From Pirellulales bacterium (GTDB lineage: Bacteria > Planctomycetota > Planctomycetia > Pirellulales > Lacipirellulaceae): a stretch of 64,000 bases of DNA. Below the pieces are notes generated by a model. The model was not told the DNA's origin, did no database searches, and was given only the letters and a program-made list of their open reading frames with translations. Positions 44,601-52,477 of this stretch are shown in pieces (position 1 is the first letter of the stretch; each line of letters starts with the position of its first letter). The DNA lies in contig JALHQZ010000004.1 of NCBI GenBank assembly GCA_022841705.1, positions 124,001 through 188,000 of the forward strand, given 5' to 3'. The position numbers were made by a program, and so were the translations under genes.

Positions 44601-44889
44601 GGACGCGCTCGAAACAATCGGCGTCCCCAGCGTACGCATCAAGAAACTGATGGAAGGCCAACCAAACTTGCTCGACTATTTGTCGGACGGCCGAGTGGAG
44701 CTGGTCATCAACACGCCGGTTGGCAAAGGCGCCCGCACCGATGAAGGGATCATCCGGGCCGGCGCGGTGGCCGCCGGCATCCCGTGCGTCACCACCATGG
44801 AAGCTGCCGAAGCCGCGGTGCGCGCGATTAGCGCGCTCCGCAGCGAATCGATGGACGTGATGTGTTTGCAGGATCGGTTTGCGACATAA
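41635..44889 (+). CDS. carB: Carbamoyl-phosphate synthase large subunit
   Basis: 1084 residues, full length. Two ATP-grasp halves: [24 protein letters not shown] and the second [22 protein letters not shown]; ATP-site [15 protein letters not shown] and [47 protein letters not shown]. The last 140 residues are the allosteric MGS-like domain ([14 protein letters not shown]). It makes carbamoyl phosphate for pyrimidines and arginine. carA is not here; the operon is split. The start at 41635 is fixed by the heptad array directly before. Confidence 0.98.
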   Translation: [1084 protein letters not shown]

Positions 44890-44893
44890 ACGC

Positions 44894-44931
44894 TGCCAGC
44901 CGAAGCGATTCGTGAATCGCCCCGGCTGGCA
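44894..44931. terminator. Hairpin between carB and the PEP-CTERM gene
   Basis: TGCCAGCCG (44894-44902) and CGGCTGGCA (44923-44931) pair perfectly; GATTC/GAATC form an inner stem. It lies between convergent genes and could terminate both. Confidence 0.7.
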
Positions 44932-44970
44932 TAGTGAGTGGAGGAGTGCTCACACCAACTTTCAAGTTCT

Positions 44971-45837
44971 CTAACGCCGACGAATCCCTAAGCCGCCCAA
45001 GGCCAACAAGCCGATTGCAATTGTGCTCGGTTCCGGAACGACCGTGATGCCGGCGATCACCGCGGGGATCGAACCGATGCTGGTCGCGGCGCCGGTGGCC
45101 AGATTAATGCGGTAGAGCGTGCTGGTGGCTCCGCCGGCGTTGAAGGCGGCGAACGCGCCGCCGCCGGCGCCAATGTCGAAGCCCCCCACTTCGGTGGCGT
45201 CGACTCCTAGCGAGCCAATCGTGCCCAGCGTCCCGGCGTTGTTGGCTTGGGTCACCAAAATGTCCAGGTTGGTGTCAATCGCCCGCAGTTGCGAGGTCAC
45301 GCCCCCCACAAAGTTGCGGTCGTAAGCGTGATGCACCACGTTCGGATTGGCGTTAGCGTTGGCGTCACCCGCCGGGTAGAAGACCGGTGTGGTAGTGGCG
45401 ACGTTAGCGGCGCCGGTGATTGGGTGGGCGACAATGTTTTGGTCGGCATTGCTAACAATGCGGATGCGATCAATCGTGGGGTTGAAGTCGAAACCAAAGG
45501 TCGTGCCGCTCAGCGGAGTGGTGAAACCCGCGCCAACTTGTGACAGGGCACCGGTGGCGACGTTGATCGTGTACAGTTTGCTCGCGCTGGAGAGGCCGTA
45601 GATGGCGCCGCCGGCGGGGCGGGCGTCGATCGACAGCAGCGATTCGCCCGAGGCGAGGCCGGTCAGTGAGGCGCTAGAAAGAATCGTCCCCGGCGCGGCG
45701 GAGTCAAACACGACCACCCCTTGGGCGGCGCCGGGATTGTTCGTCAGGCCGATGATTTGCACCGCCTCGGCAGCGGTTGTACCGGCCAGCACTACAGCCA
45801 GGACGACGGCAAGATTTTTCAATCGGATTCGGTTCAT
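44971..45837 (-). CDS. DUF4394-type secreted protein with PEP-CTERM tail
   Basis: 288 residues. Signal peptide MNRIRLKNLAVVLAVVLAGTTAAEA, then a beta-rich domain with ASLTGLASGESLLSIDARPAGGAIYGL and GFDFNPTIDRIRIVSNADQN, characteristic of DUF4394 (putative extracellular beta-propeller). The C-terminus reads VVPEPSTIAIGLLALGGLGIRRR, a complete PEP-CTERM sorting signal. An exosortase, not in this window, would anchor or process it. The second PEP-CTERM protein in the window. Confidence 0.9.
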   Translation of the reverse strand: MNRIRLKNLAVVLAVVLAGTTAAEAVQIIGLTNNPGAAQGVVVFDSAAPGTILSSASLTGLASGESLLSIDARPAGGAIYGLSSASKLYTINVATGALSQVGAGFTTPLSGTTFGFDFNPTIDRIRIVSNADQNIVAHPITGAANVATTTPVFYPAGDANANANPNVVHHAYDRNFVGGVTSQLRAIDTNLDILVTQANNAGTLGTIGSLGVDATEVGGFDIGAGGGAFAAFNAGGATSTLYRINLATGAATSIGSIPAVIAGITVVPEPSTIAIGLLALGGLGIRRR

Positions 45838-46045
45838 TATCGCAACTCCAGGGTGAATGACGTTACCTTCGCACGGCCAGGCGCCGTCCGTCGGAAGAGT
45901 CTACGGACGAGGCATCGCCCTAGATTTGAAAAACTTGAAAGAATCTCCGCTCCACTTTTTCTGGCAGTTGTCGTTGACCGCCGCCGGCGCCGAGCCTAGG
46001 CTGGCATAGATGTGGTTCACGTTATCTCATTCGCCAAAGTTCGCC

Positions 46046-46618
46046 ATGCAACCGGCTGAATCAGAGTTCCCGCCCGACGAACAACGCTCCCCCACGGATT
46101 TGAATTGGCTGCTGCTCGCGCTCTGTTTGATGAGCGGCATCGGCGCTGGAGCGGTGTATTTGTTTCCGTCGGTCAGCGCGAATCCCCTGATGGAACTGCC
46201 CGCCGACTTTGTGCCGCAGACCGAGCTCGCACCGCGCGACGTGGTGGAGTTGCAACTGGCGGCGATGAAAGAGTCTCGCACCAACCCTGATGCGATTGCC
46301 GATTGCTTCGCGCTCGCTTCGCCGGAGAATCGCGCGGTGACGGGGCCACTTGCGCACTTCGAAGAGCTGGTCCGTTCGCCCGCTTACTTGCCGTTGGTGG
46401 AGCAGCAAATCGCAACGATTGGCGCCGCCGTCGTGCGCGATGGGCACGCCACCGTGGTGGTGAACGTGATCGATCAGCATAACCGGGCCTGCATATTTCG
46501 CTTCTACCTGTCGCAACAGACGCTACGGAACGCGGGCGCCTGTTGGTTGACCGACGCGGTGGTTGGAGAGGGCAGCGTGGATGCCGGGTCTAGAGAAACC
46601 ACGGTGCCAACCATTTGA
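46046..46618 (+). CDS. Single-pass membrane protein, DUF4864-like domain
   Basis: 190 residues from the ATG at 46046 (an upstream ATG at 46010 would add 12 residues). A TM helix at about 15-37 (LNWLLLALCLMSGIGAGAVYLF), then a 110-residue exported domain VVELQLAAMKESRTNPDAIADCFALASPENRAVTGPLAHFEEL, whose pattern recalls DUF4864. It lies directly upstream of the sigma/anti-sigma pair and may be co-regulated. A possible promoter (TTGACC 45974, 17-bp spacer, TAGGCT) precedes it but is weak. Confidence 0.65.
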   Translation: MQPAESEFPPDEQRSPTDLNWLLLALCLMSGIGAGAVYLFPSVSANPLMELPADFVPQTELAPRDVVELQLAAMKESRTNPDAIADCFALASPENRAVTGPLAHFEELVRSPAYLPLVEQQIATIGAAVVRDGHATVVVNVIDQHNRACIFRFYLSQQTLRNAGACWLTDAVVGEGSVDAGSRETTVPTI

Positions 46619-46638
46619 TTCGATTGATCATTGGGGAT

Positions 46639-46660
46639 GTAAATGACCAAATGACAACAC
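46639..46660 (+). repeat. Degenerate AATGACC heptads before the sigma gene
   Basis: TAAATGACCAAATGACAACA contains two AATGAC-type units, resembling the spmB and dinG word, and precedes the TTG start of the sigma gene by about 19 bases. It is a weak instance. Confidence 0.45.
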
Positions 46661-46678
46661 ACTCCTGTCCAACGTGAA

Positions 46679-47293
46679 TTGATCCCCGCCGCGCCCCCTG
46701 AACCACTGTCTGACGAAGAGCTGCTGGCGCTCATCCAGCGCCGGGAGCCGACGGCGCTGCGCGCGCTCTACGACCGGTATTCGGCGGAACTTTACGCGCT
46801 ATGCCTCAAGTTTGTCAGCAGTCCGGCCGACGCCCAAGCGCTGCTGGCGGACGTGTTTTGCGAGTTCTGGCAGAAGGTGGAACGGTTCAATCCACAGCGG
46901 GCCGGCGTGCGTACCTATTTACGGGTGCTGTGCCGCAGTCGGGCGATCGATTACCAGCGGAGCCATGCCTGCCGGGTGGAGCATGAACAGGCCGCCGGCG
47001 CCCAGCGGGAAGTTGAGGCGGCGAACCAGTCGCAACGGACCGATCCGGCTTGGCAAGCGGTGCAAGGGGAAGAGGTTGAAGGGTTGCGGCGCGAACTGCA
47101 GGAACTTTCGGCGGCCCAGCGAGCCGCTTTAGAGCTCGCGTACTTTGAAGGATTATCCCACCAAGAGATCGCCGCGCGGCTGAGCGCTCCGCTCGGCACG
47201 GTGAAGACCAACATTCGCACCGGGCTGGCGCGGTTGCGGGCGGCCCTTCGCGGCCGTGAACACATTCGCTTGCATCCAGGGACGCCGAAGTGA
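46679..47293 (+). CDS. ECF-type RNA polymerase sigma factor
   Basis: 204 residues, from a TTG at 46679 (all upstream ATG codons in this frame meet a stop). Region 2: LRALYDRYSAELYALCLKFV, ADAQALLADVFCEFWQKV, RTYLRVLCRSRAIDYQRS. Region 4: ELSAAQRAALELAYFEGLSHQEIAARLSAPLGTVKTNIRTGLARLR, a good HTH. Directs RNA polymerase to a small regulon. Its stop overlaps the anti-sigma start (GTGA), so the two are translationally coupled and regulated together. The pattern resembles sigK/rskA-type pairs. Confidence 0.93.
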   Translation: MIPAAPPEPLSDEELLALIQRREPTALRALYDRYSAELYALCLKFVSSPADAQALLADVFCEFWQKVERFNPQRAGVRTYLRVLCRSRAIDYQRSHACRVEHEQAAGAQREVEAANQSQRTDPAWQAVQGEEVEGLRRELQELSAAQRAALELAYFEGLSHQEIAARLSAPLGTVKTNIRTGLARLRAALRGREHIRLHPGTPK

Positions 47294-48054
47294 ATTGCCA
47301 CGAGTGCCAAGACCGACTGGCCGAATACGCCCTGGGCCTGCTGCCCCCGGACGAAGCGCAGCGAGTCCATGCGCACTTAGCCCCTGGTTGCGATGTTTGC
47401 CAGCAGGAGCTCGCCGCGCTCACTGGCGCCGTTTCGATTCTGGGCGATGACTTGCCGCCCGTTGAGCCGCCCGCCGCGGTGTGGACGACGATCGAGCAAC
47501 GCATCGCCGGTGATCGTCGAGAGCCTGTTCAACTCGCCACCACAACCAGCCCGCTCACAATCGGGCGCCTGCTGCGTTCGCTCGTTCCCTACCTCGCCGC
47601 CAGTCTGGCGGGCGTTCTGGTGGGTGGCGCGCTGGTGCGTTGGGATCCAAAGGCGGACGCGCGCGCCCAACTCGGTGCGAACATCCGTGAATCGCAAAGC
47701 GTATTCGGCGCCCCTCGCGCACAACTAGCTCGGCTTGGATCGGCACACGCGGGCGCGGGTGAAGCAGCGCTGCTTTCGTGCGATGCCGTGGCGGGCGAAC
47801 TCCACTTCGTCGCCGCCGGCTGGCCCGCACCTGCCGAAGGCAAGCAGTATTGGCTGTGGGTGCAAGACGCCGCCGGCGAGCGCCGCGTGCGGATCCCGCT
47901 GGAAGTTTCGTCAGCAGGCGGCGTGTCGTTGGTCGCGCCGTTGCCGCCGGCGGGCTACGACCTGATGACCACGGTGGTGACGGAAGAATCGCTCCCCGTG
48001 GGGAAAGAACCGGCGGGCGAAGTGCGGTTCTCGGTGATTAGGTCGTCGGAGTGA
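47290..48054 (+). CDS. Zinc-binding anti-sigma factor (RskA-like)
   Basis: 254 residues from a GTG (47290) overlapping the sigma stop. N-terminal zinc-type anti-sigma motif: NCHECQDRLAEYALGLL and HLAPGCDVCQQEL. A TM segment at about 97-115 (SLVPYLAASLAGVLVGGALV), then an exported C-terminal domain: GELHFVAAGWPAPAEGKQYWLWVQ and the terminal VGKEPAGEVRFSV, typical of the anti-sigma-K/RskA C-terminal domain. It holds its sigma factor at the membrane until a signal outside leads to its cleavage. The signal is unknown. Confidence 0.9.
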   Translation: MNCHECQDRLAEYALGLLPPDEAQRVHAHLAPGCDVCQQELAALTGAVSILGDDLPPVEPPAAVWTTIEQRIAGDRREPVQLATTTSPLTIGRLLRSLVPYLAASLAGVLVGGALVRWDPKADARAQLGANIRESQSVFGAPRAQLARLGSAHAGAGEAALLSCDAVAGELHFVAAGWPAPAEGKQYWLWVQDAAGERRVRIPLEVSSAGGVSLVAPLPPAGYDLMTTVVTEESLPVGKEPAGEVRFSVIRSSE

Positions 48055-48082
48055 GGTCGCCGCGGAGAACGAAGCCGCTCGC

Positions 48083-48334
48083 TCAACCCTCGCTTAAGTT
48101 TCGTAGTTCATCCCGCAAGCGGTCTTTCTCGACTTTGGCCAGGTCGCGCCAATCGACATCGCGCACCGCTCCTGCCAGCGCCCACAGCAAATTGAGCGAG
48201 GGCCGATAACCCGCCTGCTGCACCCGGAGAAATGCATTTACAGGGCCGAACCGCCGCAACTGCGCGCGGCTGGTAATGCCAACCGCCTGCAGCCAGCTCT
48301 GCGAAACGGGGCCCAGGTTGCGGAGTTTTTCCAT
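48083..48334 (-). CDS. TfoX C-terminal domain protein
   Basis: 83 residues: MEKLRNLGPVSQSWLQAVGI and RRFGPVNAFLRVQQAGYRPSLNLLWALAGA match the helix-hairpin-like TfoX_C domain. It lacks the N-terminal TfoX domain. Found as an orphan in many bacteria, it may bind DNA or a partner protein. The ATG at 48334 is used; a GTG three codons upstream is possible. It ends 29 bases from the end of the anti-sigma gene on the other strand. Confidence 0.8.
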   Translation of the reverse strand: MEKLRNLGPVSQSWLQAVGITSRAQLRRFGPVNAFLRVQQAGYRPSLNLLWALAGAVRDVDWRDLAKVEKDRLRDELRNLSEG

Positions 48335-48360
48335 GAGAACCACGCACTCGCGGTAGATTG

Positions 48361-49494
48361 CTACAGCGGTCGATCATACAACCGCCAGGTCTTATAACGC
48401 ACAGCACCACCTTTCTCCAGCGTCTTGCGGGAGAGATCGTTCGACTCTAGCACCCAACTGAACTCGCACGCCGTCACGCCGTGGTCGAGGGCCGGTTGCA
48501 GCATCGCGCGGGCGAGGCACACGCCGACGCCCCAGTTTTGGTACTCAGGCAGCACATTGGTGCTCACGAGGCGAATCCGTTTGATGGCGTGTTTGTTGAC
48601 TAACAGCCGAATGAACCCGAACGGAAAGAGCCGGCCATTGATTTGCTTAATGCGGGTGTTGTAGTCGAGGAGCCCGAACATCATGCCGATTGGCTTGCCC
48701 TCGACCTCGGCAATGCGGGCCAGCTCCGGAACGATCAAGTGTTTTAGTTCGCTGGCGAGTTGCAATACTTCTTTGCGCCCCATTGGCACGTAGCCCCAAG
48801 TTGCCGACAGCGCTTGGTTATAGATGTCCAGAAACATCTCCACTTCCGCGCGGAAGTTGCGGCGATTCATGGGCCGGATGGTGATGCCAAATCGCTCGCG
48901 GATTTGCTCATCCACGGTGCGAATCTTCTCGTCGGAGGTGAGCGTATGCACCATGCTGGTGTCGCCCCAGAAGCCGTACATATCTTGCGATTTGACGAAT
49001 CCGGCCGACTCCCACAGCTGGGGATAGTAGCGCGGATTGTGGGTGAGCATGAAGAACGGCGGCGTCTCGAAGCCCTCCACCAAGAGGCCCCATTCGTAGT
49101 TGATCGAGGGATCCGCCGGCCCACGCAGCGACGTGAGCCCGCGTGCTTTCAGCCAGTCGCCCGCAGCGCCAAAGAGCGCGTCGGCTACCGTTTGGTCATC
49201 AATCGACTGAAAGAATCCGCAGAAGCCGATTTTGTCTTTGTGCCACTGGTTGTGCGCGCGATTCTCGATCGCCGCAATTCGGCCCACCGGTTTACCGCTG
49301 CGGTACGCCAGAAACGTTTGGATCGCCGCGTCGTCATAAAACGGGTGCGGCTTAAAGTTTAGCAGCCCCTTGTGATTGGCGATGAGGGGTGGAATCCATT
49401 GCGGATCGTGCTGGTTAACCTCCCACGCCAAATTGATAAAAGTCTTCTGGTCTCGCTTCGTGCGAACGGGAACTATTTCAAGCGGTGCGGACAT
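48361..49494 (-). CDS. GNAT-type N-acetyltransferase-like protein
   Basis: 377 residues from the ATG at 49494. Starts MSAPLEIVPVRTKRDQKTFINLAWEVNQ, with AIQTFLAYRSGKPVGRIAAIENRAHNQWHKDKIGFCGFFQSIDDQTVADAL, matching a conserved family of uncharacterised GNAT proteins. LRGPADPSINYEWGLLVEGF is the family block, and RIRLVSTNVLPEYQNWGVGVCLARAML fits the acetyl-CoA loop. Substrate unknown. Upstream in-frame codons add 13 residues without homology. It is alone, with the epimerase gene divergent upstream. Confidence 0.85.
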   Translation of the reverse strand: MSAPLEIVPVRTKRDQKTFINLAWEVNQHDPQWIPPLIANHKGLLNFKPHPFYDDAAIQTFLAYRSGKPVGRIAAIENRAHNQWHKDKIGFCGFFQSIDDQTVADALFGAAGDWLKARGLTSLRGPADPSINYEWGLLVEGFETPPFFMLTHNPRYYPQLWESAGFVKSQDMYGFWGDTSMVHTLTSDEKIRTVDEQIRERFGITIRPMNRRNFRAEVEMFLDIYNQALSATWGYVPMGRKEVLQLASELKHLIVPELARIAEVEGKPIGMMFGLLDYNTRIKQINGRLFPFGFIRLLVNKHAIKRIRLVSTNVLPEYQNWGVGVCLARAMLQPALDHGVTACEFSWVLESNDLSRKTLEKGGAVRYKTWRLYDRPL

Positions 49495-49588
49495 CGGCGA
49501 AGAGGGAAAAAACGAGGCTTGTCGAACCGGCAATAACCTGCGAGTTTACCGATTCCACGCGAATTGCCCAATGTCAAAAGAGGGCGAT

Positions 49589-49656
49589 AGGCCGTTAGCT
49601 CTTGGCTAAAGGCAAATGGCCAACAGCTCACAGCCAACAGCAAATAGCCAACAGCC
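49589..49656 (+). repeat. AGCCAAC heptad array, epimerase leader
   Basis: Nine full heptads and a partial one in one phase: AGGCCGT, TAGCTCT, TGGCTAA, AGGCAAA, TGGCCAA, CAGCTCA, CAGCCAA, CAGCAAA, TAGCCAA, CAGCC. The ATG at 49662 follows after 5 bases. It shares its word with the mutY array. The first units (GGCCGTTAGCTCTTGG) partly pair with later ones. Confidence 0.85.
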
Positions 49657-49661
49657 TTGCC

Positions 49662-50669
49662 ATGCCCACCACCCTCGTCACTGGTGCCAGTGGATTTATC
49701 GGGCCGATTTTGGTCGCGAGGCTGCAGCGCGCGGGGCGGGAGGTGGCGTGTTTGGTGCGCAAGTCGAGTGATGTTTCGCGGCTCTCGCCATTGGGTGTGG
49801 AGCTGCGGTACGGGGACGTGACCGACCCCGGTAGTTTGCCCGCAGCGCTCAGTGGCGTGAACGAAGTGTTTCATCTGGCCGGGCGGTTGCACGCGTGGTC
49901 GTACGACGATTTTCTGCGGGTGAATGAGGCGGGTGTGACGAACCTGCTCACCGCCGCGACGACCGGCGATTCACCGCCGACGATTGTGCTGGTCAGCTCG
50001 CAGGCCGCTGCGGGCCCCAGCACTGCGGATCGGCCGCGAACCGAAGCCGATCCGCCGCAGCCTGTGTCGAACTACGGCCGCAGTAAGCTGGCCGGCGAGC
50101 AAGCGGCCCGGCCCTTCGCGCATGCGGCACCGATCACCATCGTCCGCCCGCCGGTGGTGTTTGGCCCTGGCGATCGCGATGGGTTCGCACTGTTCCAAGC
50201 GATTAAGCGCACCGGCCTGCATGTGATTCCGAACAAGCAAGGCTTGCCGCTCTCGCTGATTCACGCCGAGGATTTGGCCGAAGCGCTGCTGCTGGCCGCC
50301 GAGCACGGTGAACGCCTGGAGTACGGCGCCGCGCGTCCCGAGCAAGGGGTTTACTTCGCTGCTGATCCCACGGTCTCTTCGTACGCGCAAATGGGCCAAC
50401 TTGCGGCGCTGGCGATGAACGTGCCCGTGCGCGTGATCAAACTTCGCCGCTGGCCGTTCGTGCTACCGGCGCTAGTGATGGAAGGCATCGGCCGAATGCG
50501 CAACAAGCCGGCGCTCATTTCGCTCGACAAGCTGCGCGAGGCTTCGCAACCGGGCTGGGTCTGCGCGCCGGCCAAAGCCGAGCGGCAACTAGGGTTCCAA
50601 GTGGCGGTGCCGCTGGCGGAGCGGTATCGGCAGACGGCGGAGTGGTATCGGGCAAACAATTGGCTGTAA
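49662..50669 (+). CDS. NAD-dependent epimerase/dehydratase
   Basis: 335 residues. TLVTGASGFIGPILVARLQ is the Rossmann G-x-x-G-x-x-G, then DVTDPGSLPAAL, VFHLAGRLHAWSYDD, VLVSSQAAAG, NYGRSKLAGEQ with the catalytic YxxxK (Y-G-R-S-K), and VRPPVVFGPGD. A short-chain extended SDR, perhaps acting on a nucleotide-sugar or sterol-like substrate; no substrate-specific motif stands out. The ATG at 49662 is taken; translation from 49602 would only read through the heptad array. Confidence 0.88.
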   Translation: MPTTLVTGASGFIGPILVARLQRAGREVACLVRKSSDVSRLSPLGVELRYGDVTDPGSLPAALSGVNEVFHLAGRLHAWSYDDFLRVNEAGVTNLLTAATTGDSPPTIVLVSSQAAAGPSTADRPRTEADPPQPVSNYGRSKLAGEQAARPFAHAAPITIVRPPVVFGPGDRDGFALFQAIKRTGLHVIPNKQGLPLSLIHAEDLAEALLLAAEHGERLEYGAARPEQGVYFAADPTVSSYAQMGQLAALAMNVPVRVIKLRRWPFVLPALVMEGIGRMRNKPALISLDKLREASQPGWVCAPAKAERQLGFQVAVPLAERYRQTAEWYRANNWL

Positions 50670-50683
50670 GTCGCTATGCCGTT

Positions 50684-51454
50684 TCACTCCGTCAGCTTCA
50701 TCAGCTCGATCTTCCGAAACTCCACCGGATGGCTTTCGGCTTGCAGCGAGATCGTGCCAGCGGTGAGTTCTTTCGCGGCTCCGCTGGCGATGAGCTTTTT
50801 GGCGGCGGCGTCTTTCTCGTCGAGCACAGGCGCCTCGTACTCGAACACGACTTCGCCGTTAATGCGGTGGATGATCTTCTCCGCGCCGTGGACTTCCAGC
50901 TCGAGCTGCACCCACTCACCATCGGCGAACGTGGGACTAGTGCTGCTATTGCAGTGGGTGGTGATCAGCTTGCCCGCTTGGTGAAAGTGCGTGCCAGGGG
51001 TGCAGACGTTCGCCGTAGGGCGCGGTTGGCCATCGCCCTTGCCACCGAGAAGTTGCACCTCAATCGAAACGGGAAAATCTTGGTCGAGCGCCATCGTGGT
51101 GGGGTCTTGGCCAAAGATCATCACGCCGCTGTTGCGGTTGGCCCACTCCGGCCCCGCTTCGGCCTGTTCGCCCACGACGCGGTACTCCAGCCGCAGCCGG
51201 TAGTGCGACAGCGGTTCTTTGTAAAACAGGTGCCCAAACCGCCCGCGGAAGGGGCCGGTGTACTGGTCGTAACGCACCTTGAGCACGCCCTCCTCCACGC
51301 GGAAGGTATCGCCGAAGTTCTCGCCTAGCGGGTGGCCTTTGATTTTGGGGGTCCAGCCTGCGAGGTCTTTGCCGTTGAAAATGGAGACCCATTCCCCCGC
51401 GTCCGCGAAACTGCCCGCCAGCAAACTGACTGCTAATACAAACCCCCGCACCAT
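50684..51454 (-). CDS. Secreted DUF1080 protein (3-keto-glycoside hydrolase family fold)
   Basis: 256 residues. Signal peptide MVRGFVLAVSLLAGSFADAGEW, then WVSIFNGKDLAGWTPKIKG, the DUF1080 opening. ALDQDFPVSIEVQLLGG and SLQAESHPVEFRKIELMKL are the family's later blocks. The fold resembles a concanavalin-type glycan-binding domain, and some members hydrolyse 3-keto-glycosides. Very abundant in planctomycetes. It ends 14 bases from the end of the convergent epimerase gene. Confidence 0.92.
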   Translation of the reverse strand: MVRGFVLAVSLLAGSFADAGEWVSIFNGKDLAGWTPKIKGHPLGENFGDTFRVEEGVLKVRYDQYTGPFRGRFGHLFYKEPLSHYRLRLEYRVVGEQAEAGPEWANRNSGVMIFGQDPTTMALDQDFPVSIEVQLLGGKGDGQPRPTANVCTPGTHFHQAGKLITTHCNSSTSPTFADGEWVQLELEVHGAEKIIHRINGEVVFEYEAPVLDEKDAAAKKLIASGAAKELTAGTISLQAESHPVEFRKIELMKLTE

Positions 51455-51607
51455 GGCCTTCTGCTCCGAATCATGAAAAGTACTTGAAATCGAGGTGGGT
51501 TTATCTTACTCACTCGCGGGGACGGGTGCCTACTCGCCAGCGCACGGGAGGGGTAAATTAAAGCCCTGACGGAAGTGCAACTTTCCTCCTCCGGAGCGGC
51601 GCGAAAA

Positions 51608-52135
51608 ATGTCCTGGGCAACCAATTCTCGGGCGACTTACCTGACAGTGGGGCTGGCGATCGGCTTGGTGATCGGGCTCAACTTCGCGGGCCTTTGGCCG
51701 ACCACGCCGCTGCATGCCACGGCGTCGATGGGCGCCGATAACTTTGTGATCGCCACGGGGCCGGTCGACGACGGCGTCGAGGCGCTCTATTTCCTCGACT
51801 TTCTCACCGGCGATTTGCGGGCGGCGGTTCTCAACCAGCGCTCCCCCGGCTTCAGCGCGTTTTTCGAGTACAACATCGCCCAAGACTTCAACGCTGGCGG
51901 CGGTAACCCCAAGTATCTGATGGTCACTGGCGTTGCGAACATCCCGCGCGGGGCTGGCAATACCCAACTGGCGACCAGCGCCGTGTACGTCGCTGAAGCG
52001 ACCACCGGCCAACTGGTCGCGTACATGTTGCCGTGGAACTCGTCGGTCTATCGCGCCGGCAAACCGTTGCCACGCGGCACGTTTTACAAGGTCGATACCA
52101 TCCAACTCCGCACCGCGTTCGTGCGAGATCAGTGA
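51608..52135 (+). CDS. Hypothetical protein upstream of thiS-thiG
   Basis: 175 residues from the ATG at 51608 (an upstream GTG at 51575 is possible). N-terminal signal or TM segment YLTVGLAIGLVIGLNFAGLW, then VIATGPVDDGVEALYFLDFLTGDLRAAVLN, a beta-rich domain of unknown function. SFVYIAEATTGQL-like segment VYVAEATTGQLVAYMLPWNSS and a C-terminal FYKVDTIQLRTAFVRD. Found in planctomycetes without a known function. It precedes thiS by 52 bases and may be in the same transcript. Confidence 0.6.
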   Translation: MSWATNSRATYLTVGLAIGLVIGLNFAGLWPTTPLHATASMGADNFVIATGPVDDGVEALYFLDFLTGDLRAAVLNQRSPGFSAFFEYNIAQDFNAGGGNPKYLMVTGVANIPRGAGNTQLATSAVYVAEATTGQLVAYMLPWNSSVYRAGKPLPRGTFYKVDTIQLRTAFVRDQ

Positions 52136-52144
52136 GAGCGTTGA

Positions 52145-52170
52145 CCCTCCCCGCAAACAGGGGAGGGGAG
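52145..52170. terminator. Hairpin between the hypothetical gene and thiS
   Basis: CCCTCCCC, loop GCAAACA, GGGGAGGG: an 8-bp perfect stem directly after the hypothetical protein's stop. It could attenuate or terminate before thiS, though it lacks a T-tract. Confidence 0.5.
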
Positions 52171-52187
52171 TAAAGAACACCACCCCC

Positions 52188-52388
52188 ATGCACCTCCGCG
52201 TTAACGGCGAACTTCGCGAAGTCCCGGCCGGCTGCACGGTGGCGCAGCTGCTTGAGCTATTGGAAATTCGCGTGAGGCATGTCGCCGTGGAACGCAACGG
52301 CCTGATTGCCCCGCGCGCGACGCACGCCGAACTGGAACTCGCTGAAGGCGATGAACTGGAAGTCGTTACGTTGGTCGGTGGAGGATGA
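52188..52388 (+). CDS. thiS: Sulfur carrier protein ThiS
   Basis: 66 residues. MHLRVNGELREVPAGCTVAQ opens a ubiquitin-like beta-grasp fold and the chain ends VVTLVGGG, the diglycine tail that carries sulfur as a thiocarboxylate. It gives sulfur to ThiG for the thiazole ring of thiamine. The frame is open far upstream, but only the ATG at 52188 gives a ThiS of normal size. thiG follows after 89 bases, with an inverted repeat between them. Confidence 0.93.
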   Translation: MHLRVNGELREVPAGCTVAQLLELLEIRVRHVAVERNGLIAPRATHAELELAEGDELEVVTLVGGG

Positions 52389-52473
52389 ACGTGGGGCACG
52401 CTTTCTAGCCTGCCATGCTCGGACAGCTCGGTCGCTCACACCCCACGGCAGGCTGAAAAGCCTGCCCCACGTT
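52388..52473. repeat. Palindromic element between thiS and thiG
   Basis: The 27-base arms (52388-52414 and 52447-52473) match at 24 of 27 positions when inverted; their ends read AACGTGGGGCA and TGCCCCACGTT, around a 32-base spacer. It begins in the thiS stop and ends 4 bases before the thiG ATG. The word GTGGGGCAG also occurs after spmB. Confidence 0.85.
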
Positions 52474-52477
52474 AATT

